From the NCBI RefSeq assembly GCF_034190915.1, contig NW_026947504.1, positions 66,181,474 through 66,245,473 of the forward strand: DNA of 64,000 nt, in the 5' to 3' direction. Each line of letters starts with the position of its first letter. Position 1 is the stretch's first letter. The translations under genes and the position numbers were made by a program. Of this stretch, positions 44,854 to 55,900 are shown in pieces. Source of the stretch: Cavia porcellus. Lineage: Eukaryota > Chordata > Mammalia > Rodentia > Caviidae. Under the pieces are notes generated by a model, which made no database searches, had not been told where the DNA came from, and saw only the letters and a program-made list of their open reading frames with translations.

Positions 44854-47700
44854 CTGTAGAAGGCAAAGCACACCCACAATGAAATCATCTGAATTTATTT
44901 TTCTCTTTTGAGTGGCTTTTTACCTACAATGTATTCAAATCCATAAGATTTCTGACTGAGCTACTGTCTAAGCCTTTATCTTGCTCACCAATGATGACAT
45001 TACTGGTAGAAGGCCATCATTGGAAACCCATCACAGCCTTAGGTGCTTATTAATTATGATCTCTCTCAATCCCCCCATCTTTTCCATAGTGCCCATGGCA
45101 AATCCATGGCATTCCCCACATCCTAGGAGGAGCTATTTTACCCTCTTCTCCATTGAATCCAGTGCCCAGATCAAGGTTCATTCTGGGCAGTGCACAGGAT
45201 AGCCTTCTCCATCTTCCCCATCACCTCCAGCATCTTCAAATACAGCAGTTTAAAATGTAATCAAAGGCTGCCTCTGAGAAGCATTTAATATGGGAGTGCA
45301 AAGACAATTCCAAGGTTGTGTTCTCCCGGTTTACCTAAAAGATGATAGCAAATGTCTACAAGACTTTCCTTTCTCTCTTTGTCTTATCAGATCTTAGTCC
45401 CTCTTTGAAGCTCAGCTTTTACATTACATTCACCATGAAGATGTCTCTGAATATCCAAGTCACACTGCATTTGTGCTTCTTGTTGCACTTATTCCCTTCT
45501 TAACTGTAGTGACACCAGAGGGCAGCACACTTGTCCTATGTATTTTCTGAGCTCAGCACAAAATAGGTGTTCAATGAATTCCTGGAAGTGAGGACTGCTG
45601 CCTATCTCTCTCCCTTCCCTGACTCCATTGTTTGGATAGAAAATGTTTTTAATGAACAATTTGTTTCCTGAAACATTCATTAGTTATGTTCTTTTACTTA
45701 ATATTTGTCAAAATCTTGGAAGATGGATCATCTTATTATCATGCCCCCCTCTTTTCAGAAAAGTTTGTTGAGGTTTTGCCCTTTGTAAACTGACCCCAAT
45801 TGTACAGATTCGCAGAGACAATATTTGCTAAAGAGGCAATACTTCTAAATTCAGTGTTTTCAGTACTGTATCCTGCAGCTTCAAGAGCAGCAGTTAGAGA
45901 AACAAGGCTCTCCCAAAGGCAGAGGCTGCTTATGGGCTGTCATCACTGATATGGGAACAAGGTACCTATTTATGCTGCTGGTCTGAGCTCCTATAAGAAT
46001 AAGAAAACACTTTCTTATTCATGGTGTAACTCAAATGAGTCCTGGGAAGCAGACAAAGCCCAGAATGACCAGGTTAATGGGAAAACTTTGGGACTCAAAA
46101 TACAGAGGCTTCCTCCTTGATAGACTCTGTGATTCTTTGGCTGAAAAGGGGCATTCCAGGATCATTGAACTCTCCCAGAATGAATCCCTGAAAGAGGAGG
46201 TCTGGGTATTTCCCATCTTCTGTTTGTTTCCTCAGATAGTCTGAACAGCAAATTCTGTGTAGCCAGAACTTCCTACACAATTGCTCTGTTATATGAGCAG
46301 GACCTAATATCACTTGTGAGAGATGAGTTGTACATCTTTCCCAAGAAGTAATAGCCAGGTCTTCTGAATTTTGACAAAGTTTGGAAAGCAGGGCAGGAGG
46401 TAGTCATGGTTTATGTTAATTGCCTCCATGGGGTTTGTTTGTGGGTCCACCCTAGCTAGATGCAGAGAATCTTGACTGTGCTACCAGTCCGAAGACACCT
46501 GCTAACTTCTGAGTGAACTGAAATAAACTCTACTCAGATCCTTCCTGATGCTTATGAGTTCCTGAGAGAAATAAAAATAAATGACCTGGTGTGAAATTGC
46601 TCCTTCTTTTCTCTTCCCACCCTTCCTTCCTTCTAAATCTAGCATATGCAAGCTGAGAAAATACAGCTGTGATATGCAGCCTGCAGATAACACTCAGAGC
46701 AGGTGCTTCCTGCCACCTGCCAGGAAAAGCACAGGTCCCCAAAGCCTTTGTTCTCAGAGGGACCTCTCCCAGGAGGAGTAAGCTGGATGCAAGGCAAGCA
46801 AAGTTACACTGAGCTGACAATGGAAGCCTTGTAGAGAAAGACCACCTGTTTAATTTTTCTTTTAAATCTGAGGATTTACAAGATTTCCAGAAGTTGTTTG
46901 GTCCTGACCCTGGTTATTTTATTTCTAAGCATGTGGGTCTATTAACAGAAAAGACTTCTGGCTAAGAGACTAATTTCTCCTTGAACAATAGTCTTGGGTT
47001 TGAATGATTTCTCTCTGTGCTGGGCCTAGGGATGCTTCTAAAATTCTTGGTTCAGAATATTTGTCTAGCAGTGCACAAAGATGTCTTTTTAAAATCAACC
47101 CATCTCATTTTTTATAGTTTTGCCCCAGTGAATTTACAATTCCAAGAGCCCTGTAGTCACAGGGGGTCAGGAGTACATAGAAAATGGTAAAAAAAAAATG
47201 CAAGAATGAACTAAACACAAATCTCAGAAGAATGCTATTTGATAATGCAAAGGAATGTGTATTAGCTGTAGTTTTTCTAAGCCAAGTTAGTGTAAGAAAG
47301 AAGGAAATGTATATCTATCTTCTTATTTGTGCAAAATTAAACACCAGCCAGATTAACAAGGGACTATTGAAATTGTTTGTCTAGTAGACAGCAATAAGAA
47401 TAAAAAGGGAAAGATAGAAAAACTGTGGTAAGAAGAGAGAAAGACACTTTTCTGAACATAACTTTTTGAACAGTTCTGATTTTAAGAAATATGTGAATTT
47501 CATATGCCTAAAATAACAATATCATTAAGGATAGGATAAATCTTAAAATGAAACACGAACAGAAAAGTATTTCAACATAAAGGTTTCAAGTAACATAATT
47601 ACCCCCAAGAAATTAATCCAGCAACATTTTTTCTTTTGTTTTGGCTTAGATTATTTGAGTTTACAGGTACATTTTAGGTTACATAATGATCACATTCATT
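44854..47700. other. Presumed GUCY1B2 upstream intron, mostly unrecognised
   Basis: A split codon at 44853 requires at least one more coding exon to the right. I scanned for the conserved YDD-containing N-terminal H-NOX exon and did not find it. 45360-45600 resembles a reversed L2 3' end (TCAGCACAAAATAGGTGTTC). The remainder has no nameable content. Open frames near 46031-46820 overlap on both strands and lack motifs. Confidence 0.45.
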
Positions 47701-48250
47701 ATAGGAAATTTGTACCTTGTATGTGATATATCTTGATTCTTGTTTTTCCTTTCCATTCTGATTCCTCCCTTCAAACCCCCTTCCTCTCCCTGTTCATGAA
47801 GCTTTATTTTTATTTTATCTTTCTTTTTTCACTTTTTTCTTTCCTTTTTTTCCTTTCTTCCTCCCCCTCCCTAGTTCCTGTTTTCCATTTGATGATATCT
47901 ATTTTACATTTTCTGTTTCTCACATCAGAGAAATAATTCAATATATTTTCACATATGTCTGATTATTTTACTTTTGATTAAGATCTCAAGGTCTATCCAT
48001 TTAGCTACAATATCTCAATTTTATTTCTCTTTATTGCTGACTAATACTCCATTGCATTAAACAAAAACCATGTTTTATTATCCATTCATCTCTTGATGGG
48101 CATTTGGATTGCTTCCAAGATTTAGCTACTACAAACTGTGCTGCTATAAACATGGATGTGCTTGTATCATTGTGATATGATGCTTTTAATTCTTTCAGGA
48201 CATACAAAGAAAGGGAGTAGCTGGGTCAAACAGGACCACTAGTCTGAATC
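47700..48250 (-). mobile_element. Old LINE-1 3' region, antisense
   Basis: TATCCATTCATCTCTTGATGG, GCATTTGGATTGCTTCCAAG, CTGCTATAAACATGGATGTG and AGCTGGGTCAAACAGG are the reversed end of ORF2 and 3' UTR of an old L1. A polypyrimidine patch lies at 47815-47870. Confidence 0.75.
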
Positions 48251-48542
48251 CAGTAACATTTGTACAAAGTGTGACGATTGCTTTGTCTACAGGCTAAAGA
48301 TAAAAAGAATTTTGAACAAATATTTAGCTGTACTTAATAGGCTTCCCTTTTACATTACTGTAGGTTAGTGCAATTCTGGACATTCAAAATTGAGGTTATA
48401 CATAAATGCATTGTAGATTGCTGTGTCAGTTTTCTCACTATCTGAGATTGAGGTTATAATTATGGAAAGAATAAGAATGAACTCTCCAGTGTTGGATTAG
48501 AAAAATCTTACATAATAAGAATACAAAACCTATTATGGGATG

Positions 48543-48584
48543 ACAGATAGATAGATAGATAGGCAGATAGACAGATAGATGGAT
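48543..48584. repeat. (GATA)n microsatellite
   Basis: Ten imperfect GATA/CAGA tetranucleotides (AGATAGATAGATAGATAGGCAGATAGACAG...). Confidence 0.9.
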
Positions 48585-48882
48585 AAATGCATGTGTATCA
48601 TCTGTTTTCCATTCTGTCTTCTTATAAGGCCTAAAAATAGCAATGATCAATGATCATATATTAGTTTTGAAATGAATTCTCCACTAATAAAAAGCAGAGC
48701 TTCTTGGAGAAGTTGAAATTTTCAGGGATGGGTCAGGGAAAGTGAGATAAACTTCTACCATTTTTTTATGCTAGAAAACAAAAAGGTAATAAAAATAATA
48801 AGAACATATCAAATAGGAAACGGAGCCAGTTTGGAGGAGATCCCATTGACTAGATATCAAAGAATTTGAGCATAAAAATAAA

Positions 48883-49150
48883 TCCATCTGTGGTAGAACA
48901 CACCTGTAATTCTACACTCTGGGAGCCTAAGGCAGGAGGACTGCAAGTTCAAGCCTAGTAAAAGCAAGTTAACTAAGATTATCTCAAAAAAAGTAAAATA
49001 AAAAACAAAAACAAATAAACAAACAAAAAAACCTAAAAACACCAAGGTAGAGGAGCTAGAGGTACAGTTTTCAGTGAAAGCCCTGGGTTCAGTCCTTAGT
49101 TCTACAATAAAGTAATGGCAAATACATAAATAAGTAAATTCTATTTTTTT
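48883..49150 (+). mobile_element. B1-ID composite SINE with long A-rich linker
   Basis: The B1 half is GTGGTAGAACACACCTGTAAT, TCTGGGAGCCTAAGGCAGGAG and TGCAAGTTCAAGCC. There follows an A-rich linker of about 65 bp with AAACAAAAAC/AAATAAAC units. Then the ID half reads AGCTAGAGGTACAGTTTTCAG, AAAGCCCTGGGTTCAGTCC, followed by an A-rich tail. Confidence 0.8.
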
Positions 49151-49265
49151 TAAAAAAGCAAGAATCAACACTGACATAAATAAACTGTACTTGGAGATTT
49201 TATCCTTCTAGAACTCTAGCTAATAAATGGAAAAGAAATAGTACACTTAGAAAATAACCCTTTGA

Positions 49266-51961
49266 AATAAAAGAAACCTAACTCTTCACATTAGCAAGCA
49301 AAAATTGAAATATTTAGGAATTACTCTTATGAAAGAAGTGAAACACCTATACAAGGAAAATTATAGTATACTGAAAAAAGAAATTGAAGATGATCTCAGA
49401 AAATGGAAAAACATCCCTTGCTCATTGTAAAAATGGCCATTCTCCTAACACTGTTATACAGATTCAATGCAATCCCAATAAAAATACCATCAACATACCT
49501 TATAGATAAATCACTCCTAAAATTCATCTGGAAGCAGAAGAGACCTAGAATAGCAAAGGCAATTCTAAGCAGCAAAGGCAAGGCAGGAGGCATCACAATC
49601 CCTGACTTCCCTTTGAAGTTATACTACAAAGCAACAGTAGTAAAATCAACATGGTATTGGAATCAAAACAGAGCCAAAGATCAATGGAATAGATTAGAAG
49701 ATACAACCACAACTACAAACACACTCAACCACCTTATCTTTGATAAAGGAGCCAAGCAGGTTCACTGGAAGAACGACAGTCTCTTTAATAAATGGTGCTG
49801 GAAAAACTGGCTCTCCATTTGCCGAAAACTAAAGGTAGACCCATGTCTATCACCATGTACTAAATTAAAATCTAAATGGGTCAAACATATGAATATTAAA
49901 ACAGAAACACTAAATCTATTGGAAGACAAATTGGATCCTGAAGACATAGGAGTAGGTAGAGAATTCATGGACTCAAACCACACGGGAAATACTTCCCAGA
50001 ATCAATAACTGGGACCACTTCTTATTAAAAAGTTTCTGCATGTCAAAAGAAATCTCCAGCATAGTGAAAAGAAAACCCACAAACTGGGAAAAGATTTTAG
50101 TGAACTCTCTCTCAGACAAGGGACTCTTGTCTAAAACATACAAAGAATTAAAGAAACTCAGACCTCCGAAATTCAAAGATCCAATCCAAAAATGGGCATC
50201 TGAGATGAATACACACTTCTCAGATGAAGAAATAAAAATGGCAAATAAATACATGAAAAAATGCTCATCATCATTGGTCATTAGAGAAATGCAAATTAAA
50301 ACCACACTGAGATACCATCTCACTCCTGAAAGAATGGCCAGGATCAAGAAAACCAGCAACAACAAATGCTGGAGAGGCTGTGGGGAAAAAAGAACTCTCC
50401 TACACTGTTGGTGGGAGTGTAGACTGGTACAACCTTTGTGGAGGTCAGTCTGGAGATTTCTCTAAAAGCTGGGATTGAAAGTCCCATTTATTCCAGCTAT
50501 TCCACTTCTAAGCATATTCCCAGAAGAACTGAAAGCATCATACCACAGGGATATATGTGTGCCCATGTTTATAGCAGCACAATTTGTAATAGCCAGATCT
50601 TGGAAACAACCCAAGTGTCCATCAACTGAGGAATGGATAAAAAAGTTGTGGTATTTCTATACAATGGAGTATTACTCAGCTATAAAGAAGGATCACATTG
50701 AGATATTTATGAATAAATGGGTGCAACTTGAGACCATACTCATAAGTGAAATAAATCAATCTCGCATGTGTGAATACCGAATAGTTTCCCTAATGTAAGT
50801 AATGATTCAATTATATAAAAATATGTGGTAATCATGATTCCCCATTATGTGGCCTTGAAGCCTTATAAAGTTTTCAATTATTAATTGGAAAGGCTTTATT
50901 CTGGGCTTCTTGATATGGAAGTATTTGAAGCTACAGTATATGAAGTTATATTCAAATATTTCAAGGAAAAAGACAGACACTATGGTAACTACTATTAAGT
51001 TGGGTTATTTGGTGGTGAAGCATTAGCTTGCTGAAACAGTCATGCTTTGACCTGTATTGTTATATTGTTATGTCCTCTTTTATTTCAATCTCTCCCTTAT
51101 TCATTAAAAAATTTAGTTATTTTTTATGTTTTTTTTAATTAAGGGGAAAAATTTAAAAAATTAGCAGGATATATAATAGTAACTTTTTTTGATTTCCTAT
51201 TAATTTGTTTTAAAGTCCTGTAATACTCCCACTATCTTGTTTTGACTGATTAGACTCTGTTCCATTCTGTATGATAGTATCAAGTTTGAGGGTATAGGCA
51301 ACTACTTTGAAGGCAATAAGATTCACTAAGATGCCCATTCTGGTTTGACTATCGTCTCCTTTGGAAGTCCTGTAATGTTTACAATGCTTAAGTTTTATTG
51401 GTCTTGTTCTCTACTGTTTTGTTCAACTTTATAATACCTAATGAGATAGACAATTCTTTTTAAGGAAACAAGAGACATTATGGTAACCATTGTTGATAAC
51501 CTTGTACTCTGTTTTACATCATGTGCTATGTCTATCCTTGGCTTTGACTGACAGCTTTGTTTTGCCAATATTTGACTTTATTCTCTCCCCCCCCAGAAAA
51601 GTAATAAGAACTAAGGAGTAATAAAACCCAAAATGTGTAAATTTTGTTGTAAAAAAGAGAAGGGAATAAAAGTGCTCGAAAAGATACAACAGCAAGTGTG
51701 TTTAGGGGTGTTAAATAGCTGACCATATTAATGTTTTTGGTTGGATCATTGAACACAACTGTTTGCAGTCTCTCTGTTTGAATGCCCACTTTGTATGCTT
51801 TGATACTGTGACTTGAATAATCTGTTAACTGGTAATCTATTAACTGGTGATTTCTTACTGTTTTTTTTTTTTTTTTTTGTAGTTCTGTATTACTTACACC
51901 CTTACACTGCTTTGTTTTGTTTTGTTTTTTTCTTTTTCCTTTTAAATAAAATTTTAAAAAA
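49266..51961 (+). mobile_element. 5'-truncated LINE-1 with exact 17-bp TSD
   Basis: AGAAAATAACCCTTTGA occurs at 49249-49265 and again at 51962-51978, bracketing a 2.7-kb insertion that ends AATAAAATTTTAAAAAA. It enters inside ORF2's reverse-transcriptase region ([25 protein letters not shown]) and continues through the Cys-rich C-terminus ([20 protein letters not shown]) to EYYSAIKKDHIE. The ORF2 remainder is broken into three frames at about 49403-50008, 50040-50465 and 50475-50798. After the stop near 50800 comes a 3' UTR of roughly 1.15 kb. The AGAAAA start of the duplication fits L1 endonuclease preference. Confidence 0.95.
50801..51961 (+). repeat. L1 3' UTR with degenerate tandem units
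   Basis: The segment after the ORF2 stop repeats similar phrases: CACTATGGTAACTACTATTAA (50978), CATTATGGTAACCATTGTTGA (51477); AAAGTCCTGTAATACTCCCA (51211), GGAAGTCCTGTAATGTTTAC (51362); ATTAGACTCTGTTCCATTCTG, TTGTTCTCTACTGTTTTGTTC. The spacing is roughly 140-155 bp. The end, from about 51735, is the segment shared with all half-L1 copies in the window. Confidence 0.65.
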
Positions 51962-52109
51962 AGAAAATAACCCTTTGACCACCATCATTAAGCACTAGTG
52001 CAGGCAAGAATCATAAATGAATAGTATAATCATGGAAAACAAAGTTTGAGAATCATCACTTATATTTGCATACTCTCAAAGTAACTTCTCACAAGATACT
52101 CCAAAGAGA

Positions 52110-52660
52110 AAAACACTAACACCATGGTGGAGAGACCCACCAGATTTTATCTTATCCAAGTGATTAAATTTAACATCACCAAAACTGTAACAGTGCAACA
52201 TCCTGTGCTTCCTGACACAGTGAACTGGGGAGAACAAAAGGTCATTCTGTACTTTGGTAGCAGAAAGGCTTTAACTGAGTTATACCAGGAGAAATTATTA
52301 AATAATCCAAACCGCCAAATAGCTGACCAGAACTTTCCGAAGACATCAATGTAATGCAGCACAGAGACTCAGGATTTCTTCCAGGGAAAAGAAGAATGAA
52401 AAGATGTGACAACCGGAAGGATCTGGGGTTTCCTTTTGCTATGAGGAACACAATATGTCAGTTGGAAAAACCTGTATGAAGTCTGGAGAATAGATAACAA
52501 CACCATATCAATGTTCATTTCCCAAGTTTGATCACTGTCTTACAGTTGTGTAAGATAATATTTAGGGATGAAGAATCATCATGTATACAATATACTAATA
52601 TTTAGGGGGACATTATAGGCATTGGTACAGAGAGACATACAGAAGCAATAGAAAAGTACA
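52110..52660 (+). mobile_element. Old L1-type 3'-UTR repeat, left part
   Basis: TCCAAGTGATTAAATTTAACATCACC, TCAATGTTCATTTCCCAAG, TTTGATCACTGTCTTACAG and TTAGGGATGAAGAATCATCATG are phrases of an old mammalian L1 3' UTR. The matching right part (GAGATTTGCTTTAAAACATTCC, GTGAAGCTGGGCAGAGGGCAC) is at about 55725-55890, after the half-L1 at 52783-55665. The half-L1 therefore inserted into this relic. The 76-residue open frame at 52124-52354 is part of it. Confidence 0.55.
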
Positions 52661-52661
52661 T

Positions 52662-52748
52662 TTGGGGGGCTGGGGATTTAGCTCAGTGGCATAAGTGCCT
52701 GCCTTGCAAGCAGGCAGCCATGGGTTCGATCCCTGGTTAGGTATAATT
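52662..52748 (+). mobile_element. ID-type SINE
   Basis: GGGGGGCTGGGGATTTAGCTCAG, GCATAAGTGCCTGCCTTGC, AAGCAGGCAGCCATGGG and TTCGATCCCTGGTTAGG contain clean A and B boxes. It is the same subfamily as 12892-13012. It stands just left of the target-site duplication of the half-L1. Confidence 0.9.
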
Positions 52749-52782
52749 GGGGCATTATCATTATATTTTTAAATGTCTTTAT

Positions 52783-53172
52783 ATTTTTTAAAATTTTATT
52801 TAAAGAAAGACTAAGCAAAACAGAAAATAGGTAGAAATAGTACATACATTGAGAAAAAAACAATAAGAAATCACTAGTTGATGTTTACATATTGTCGTTT
52901 TACAAATAGTTGTTCAAGGTATAAGAGTGGAAAATGTAAAGTGGGAATTCAAACAGCAAGACTGCAAACAAGTCTGTTCAACTGTCCAACAAAAACTTAG
53001 GAATGTGTTGTCAATCCTATACATTTAAACATACATGCAGTTATCCATATCTTCATTTATGTTTAGATTAAACAAACTAAAGCAGGTTAAAATCATTCTG
53101 AACAAAGAATAATAGTATTTCTGGATTTCACATCATGACACACTATGATCAGCATTGGGTACTGTAGTGTCC
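52783..53172 (-). repeat. Tandem copy (outer) of half-L1 3' end
   Basis: Matches 53173-53570 with a period of about 391 bp. Paired phrases include ATTTAAAGAAAGACTAAGCAA / ACTAAACAA, CATACATGCAGTTATCCATATC in both, and TTTCACATCATGACACACTATG / TTTCACATTGTGACACTCCAG. The unit stops at GGGTACTGTAGTGTCC, directly against the A-rich (plus-strand T-rich) end of the inner copy. Confidence 0.88.
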
Positions 53173-53930
53173 TTTTTAAAAAAATTAATTTAAAGAAAGA
53201 CTAAACAAAACAGAAAATGAGTAGAAATAATTCATAATTTCAAAGAAAAAATAAACAGTAAGGAATCACTAGTTGATTACAGATTGTCATCTTACAAATA
53301 GTTATTCAAGTGGAGTTATTAAAGTGGAGTATATAAACTGGGGATTCAAACAGTGAGATCGCAACCAGTTGCAAATATCCAACAAAAACTTAGAAATATG
53401 ATTATCAATCCTATACACTTAAACATACATGCAGTTATCCATATCTTCAATTAGGTTGAGATTGAATAAACCCAAGCAGGCTAATATCACTCTGAACAAA
53501 GAATAATACTATTGCTGAGTTTCACATTGTGACACTCCAGGATCAGCCTTGGGTATTTTAGTGTCTCTTTTTCTTCAAAGTATCTGTTCATTTCATCATG
53601 TGTCATAAGATGTTCTCATAAACAGTTTACAGATTCTACACATGCATGAATCTTAATATGTATTTCTATCCTTTCTATATTAGAGGGATAAACAAAACAA
53701 AGCATGGCAAAACAAAACATATTCCTATAAACACATGAAACAAAATAAACATACAAGATCATTGTACAAAGAGTTTTACCATGTTTCCTGTGTTGTCTCC
53801 AATAGAATTGGCTATATCATCAGACATAGTATAATTGAATATATCAGTGCATAACAATATTAATAAAAACACAACTTTGTACATAGTATAGAACTTCAAA
53901 AACCAGCAGTTAGCAAACCAGAATGTGTAT
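53173..53930 (-). repeat. Inner half-L1 3' UTR
   Basis: Runs from the ORF1 end to the first A-rich 3' terminus. Near its start the minus strand has TGTCTGATGATATAGCCAATTC, matching copy 2 (AACTGATGATATAGGCAATTC) and the L1 (ACCTAATGAGATAGACAATTC). Confidence 0.8.
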
Positions 53931-55149
53931 CATTGAGTCTTGTCATCTTCAGTGTAGTTGCCTGTACTCTCAGACTTGATACTATCAATCATAACAGTTT
54001 TGAATAAAATCTTCTCTGCCTCATTTCTATTATGCTCTTGTTTGCCATCAGTTGTTTGCTTATCTTCTTCATTCTGTTTTGTGCTCCATTCATTGAGGCC
54101 TCTCTGCCACTGTTCCTGGAATCCTAGTACTTTCTCTCTCTCTAGAATGTCCTGCAGTATTCTCTTTAGACTTGGATTTGTGGTTGCGAATTTCCCAAGT
54201 TCCTCTTTGTCTTGGAAGCCTCTTGTTTCTCCATCAATTTCTAGGGGCACTTTAGTTTAGCAGGGTTTATCAATCTGGGATGGAGGTTATTTTCTTTCAG
54301 GGCTTGGAATATTTCACTCCAGGTTCTTCTTGACTTGGTGGTTTGTGTCGAGAAGTCTGCCATTATTCTGATGGGCATTCCTCTATAGGTGATCTGTTTC
54401 TTGTCTCTAACAGCTTTTAATATTTTGTTCTTATATTGAATTTCTGGGATCTTGATTATTATATGCTTGGGTGTAGCTTTGTTTTGGTTATAGGTGGCTG
54501 GAGTTCTGTATGCCTCCTAAATCAGAATATCATTTCTTTCTCCTATGTTTGGGAAGTTTTCCTTAATTATTTCTGTCAATAACCTTTGTAGTTCCTTTGT
54601 TTGTACCCCAGATTCTTCATTCACATTCTTTACTCCCAAGTTATAGATCCTTTTTTCATCTTCTAGCCTTTGTGTTGTTACTGCTTGTTTCCTTGTTATT
54701 TTTAAAAAGTTTTCCCTTTCATACTCCTACTTTGCAAAATTGTCCTCCAGTTTGGATAATCTGTCCTTAGTTTCTTTCAAGCTGATTTGCCATCTTTCCA
54801 TAGAGCTTTTAATTTCCTGGTCATCTCTTTGAATCTGCTTCATGTATTCTATAATTTTTTATATTCTTCATCAAATAATTCTCTCCTTTGAGTTCCTCTT
54901 TTCCATCTGTGTCTGCTTGAGGGGTACTTAGTATCTCTTTAATTAATTTTATTATAACTTGCTTTATTTGGCTAAATGTTTCAATTTTGAACTTGTCAAG
55001 AGGTCTGGAACATACCTCTTTATGTCCACTGGCGCTGTGTCTGATATTGCATGTTTGTTGTTCTCATTCTCCTTTATATTTACCTCTCCTGGGTCAATGT
55101 TCTCAGGGTTGGGACCTGAGGACTTTTTGCTGTTGCTTCCTCTTTCCAT
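53930..55149 (-). pseudogene. Half-L1 ORF1 remnant, copy 1
   Basis: L1 ORF1-type RNA-binding chaperone gene, broken by frameshifts. The N-terminal piece (55149-54964) starts MERGSNSKKSSGPNPENIDP. The C-terminal piece (54250-53930) has PLEIDGETRGFQDKEELGKF and ATTNPSLKRILQDIL, the ORF1 C-terminal domain. The last 20 or so residues (MIDSIKSESTGNYTEDDK) are encoded by DNA that in the neighbouring L1 is 3' UTR (ATGATAGTATCAAGTTTGAG, GGGTATAGGCAACTACTTTG). The reading frame therefore runs from ORF1 into former 3' UTR. This is the clearest sign of the ORF2 deletion. Confidence 0.82.
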
Positions 55150-55665
55150 CTTTTTTGCTTCTTCGAGGAGGCCCCAGTTTCTTTCTTTGTTGGTTTCAAT
55201 TCTTCTGAAGTGTGCTGGCTAGATGACCCTTCCCACTGCAGTGTGCTAGTGAGTTGCAGACAGGGCTAGCATATGCTGGCCCCTCCCCTCCGGATCAGTC
55301 AAGTGCTGTGACCTGCACTGTATTACTTTGCCTCACCTCCCCTCCAGGTGGCTGTGGGTGGAGCACGGTGGCCGTGGTGGCAGTGGCTGAGGCAGTGGCA
55401 GCGGCAGACTTTGTGGTGTGGCCAAGGCGGGGGGGCGCAGTCAGTGGGCACCCACTCACTCTTGGGCCTGTGGCGACAGGTCTCACTGGCAGCCAGGAGG
55501 CACCGCAGGCAGCGGCTAGAGTGCGGCAGTGTGGCAACTTGTGATGTGCATGCATTTCCTTGTGTCCCCTCCCCTCTGGGTCAGTCAAGCTGCTGTGGCC
55601 TGCACTGTCAAACTTCTGAGATTTCACTCAGTTAGTGTGGTTAGTGCTCGCCACCACTGTAGGGC
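55150..55665 (-). promoter_or_regulatory. Half-L1 5' UTR with duplicated GC-rich segment
   Basis: The GC-rich 5' region of copy 1 contains the phrase CCCCTCCCCTCCGGATCAGTC..GTGCTGTGACCTGCACTGT near 55279-55320 and again, as CCCCTCCCCTCTGGGTCAGTC..CTGCTGTGGCCTGCACTGT, near 55566-55608, about 287 bp apart. The ORF1-proximal 150 bp is related to copy 2 (GTGTGCTGGCTAGATG vs TTGCGCTAGCTAGGTG), while the distal part is not obviously so. L1 5' UTRs carry the internal promoter. That role is inferred here. Confidence 0.6.
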
Positions 55666-55689
55666 TAAATGTCTTTATCTTGTTAGGTA

Positions 55690-55900
55690 CTCATGCTGAA
55701 ATAGTTACAAGTAAATTTATGGGAAACCTGAGATTTGCTTTAAAACATTCCAGCAAAAACAACAGAGAATGGGTGGAAGAAATAAGGTTGGAAAAACACT
55801 AATAATTAGTGAAGCTGGGCAGAGGGCACATGGGTCTCAGTATTCAATTCTCACTACTTTTGTGTATATTAAATATCTATTTAAAGAGGCAATTTCATTT
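55690..55900 (+). mobile_element. Old L1-type 3'-UTR repeat, right part
   Basis: ATGGGAAACCTGAGATTTGC, GGTTGGAAAAACACTAATAAT and TTTTGTGTATATTAAATATC match the order of an old L1 3' UTR, complementing the left part at 52110-52660. Confidence 0.5.

Larger units (their letters stand above)
52783..55665 (-). mobile_element. Half-L1 (HAL1-like) element, copy 1, with TSD
   Basis: TAAATGTCTTTAT at 52770-52782 and 55666-55678 is an exact 13-bp target-site duplication around a 2883-bp minus-strand element. From its 5' end it has a GC-rich 5' UTR (about 55665-55150), an ORF1 region (about 55149-53930) and a 3' UTR closely related to that of the L1 at 49266-51961. The 3' terminus occurs twice in tandem. 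No ORF2 sequence lies between ORF1 and 3' UTR. HAL1 elements of this architecture are known in mammals. I cannot say which named family this is. Confidence 0.85.

Noticed and set aside
49403..50798. L1 ORF2 pieces as a possible host gene
   Set aside because: They carry reverse-transcriptase C-terminal motifs and lie between an exact TSD, so they belong to the retrotransposon and are broken.
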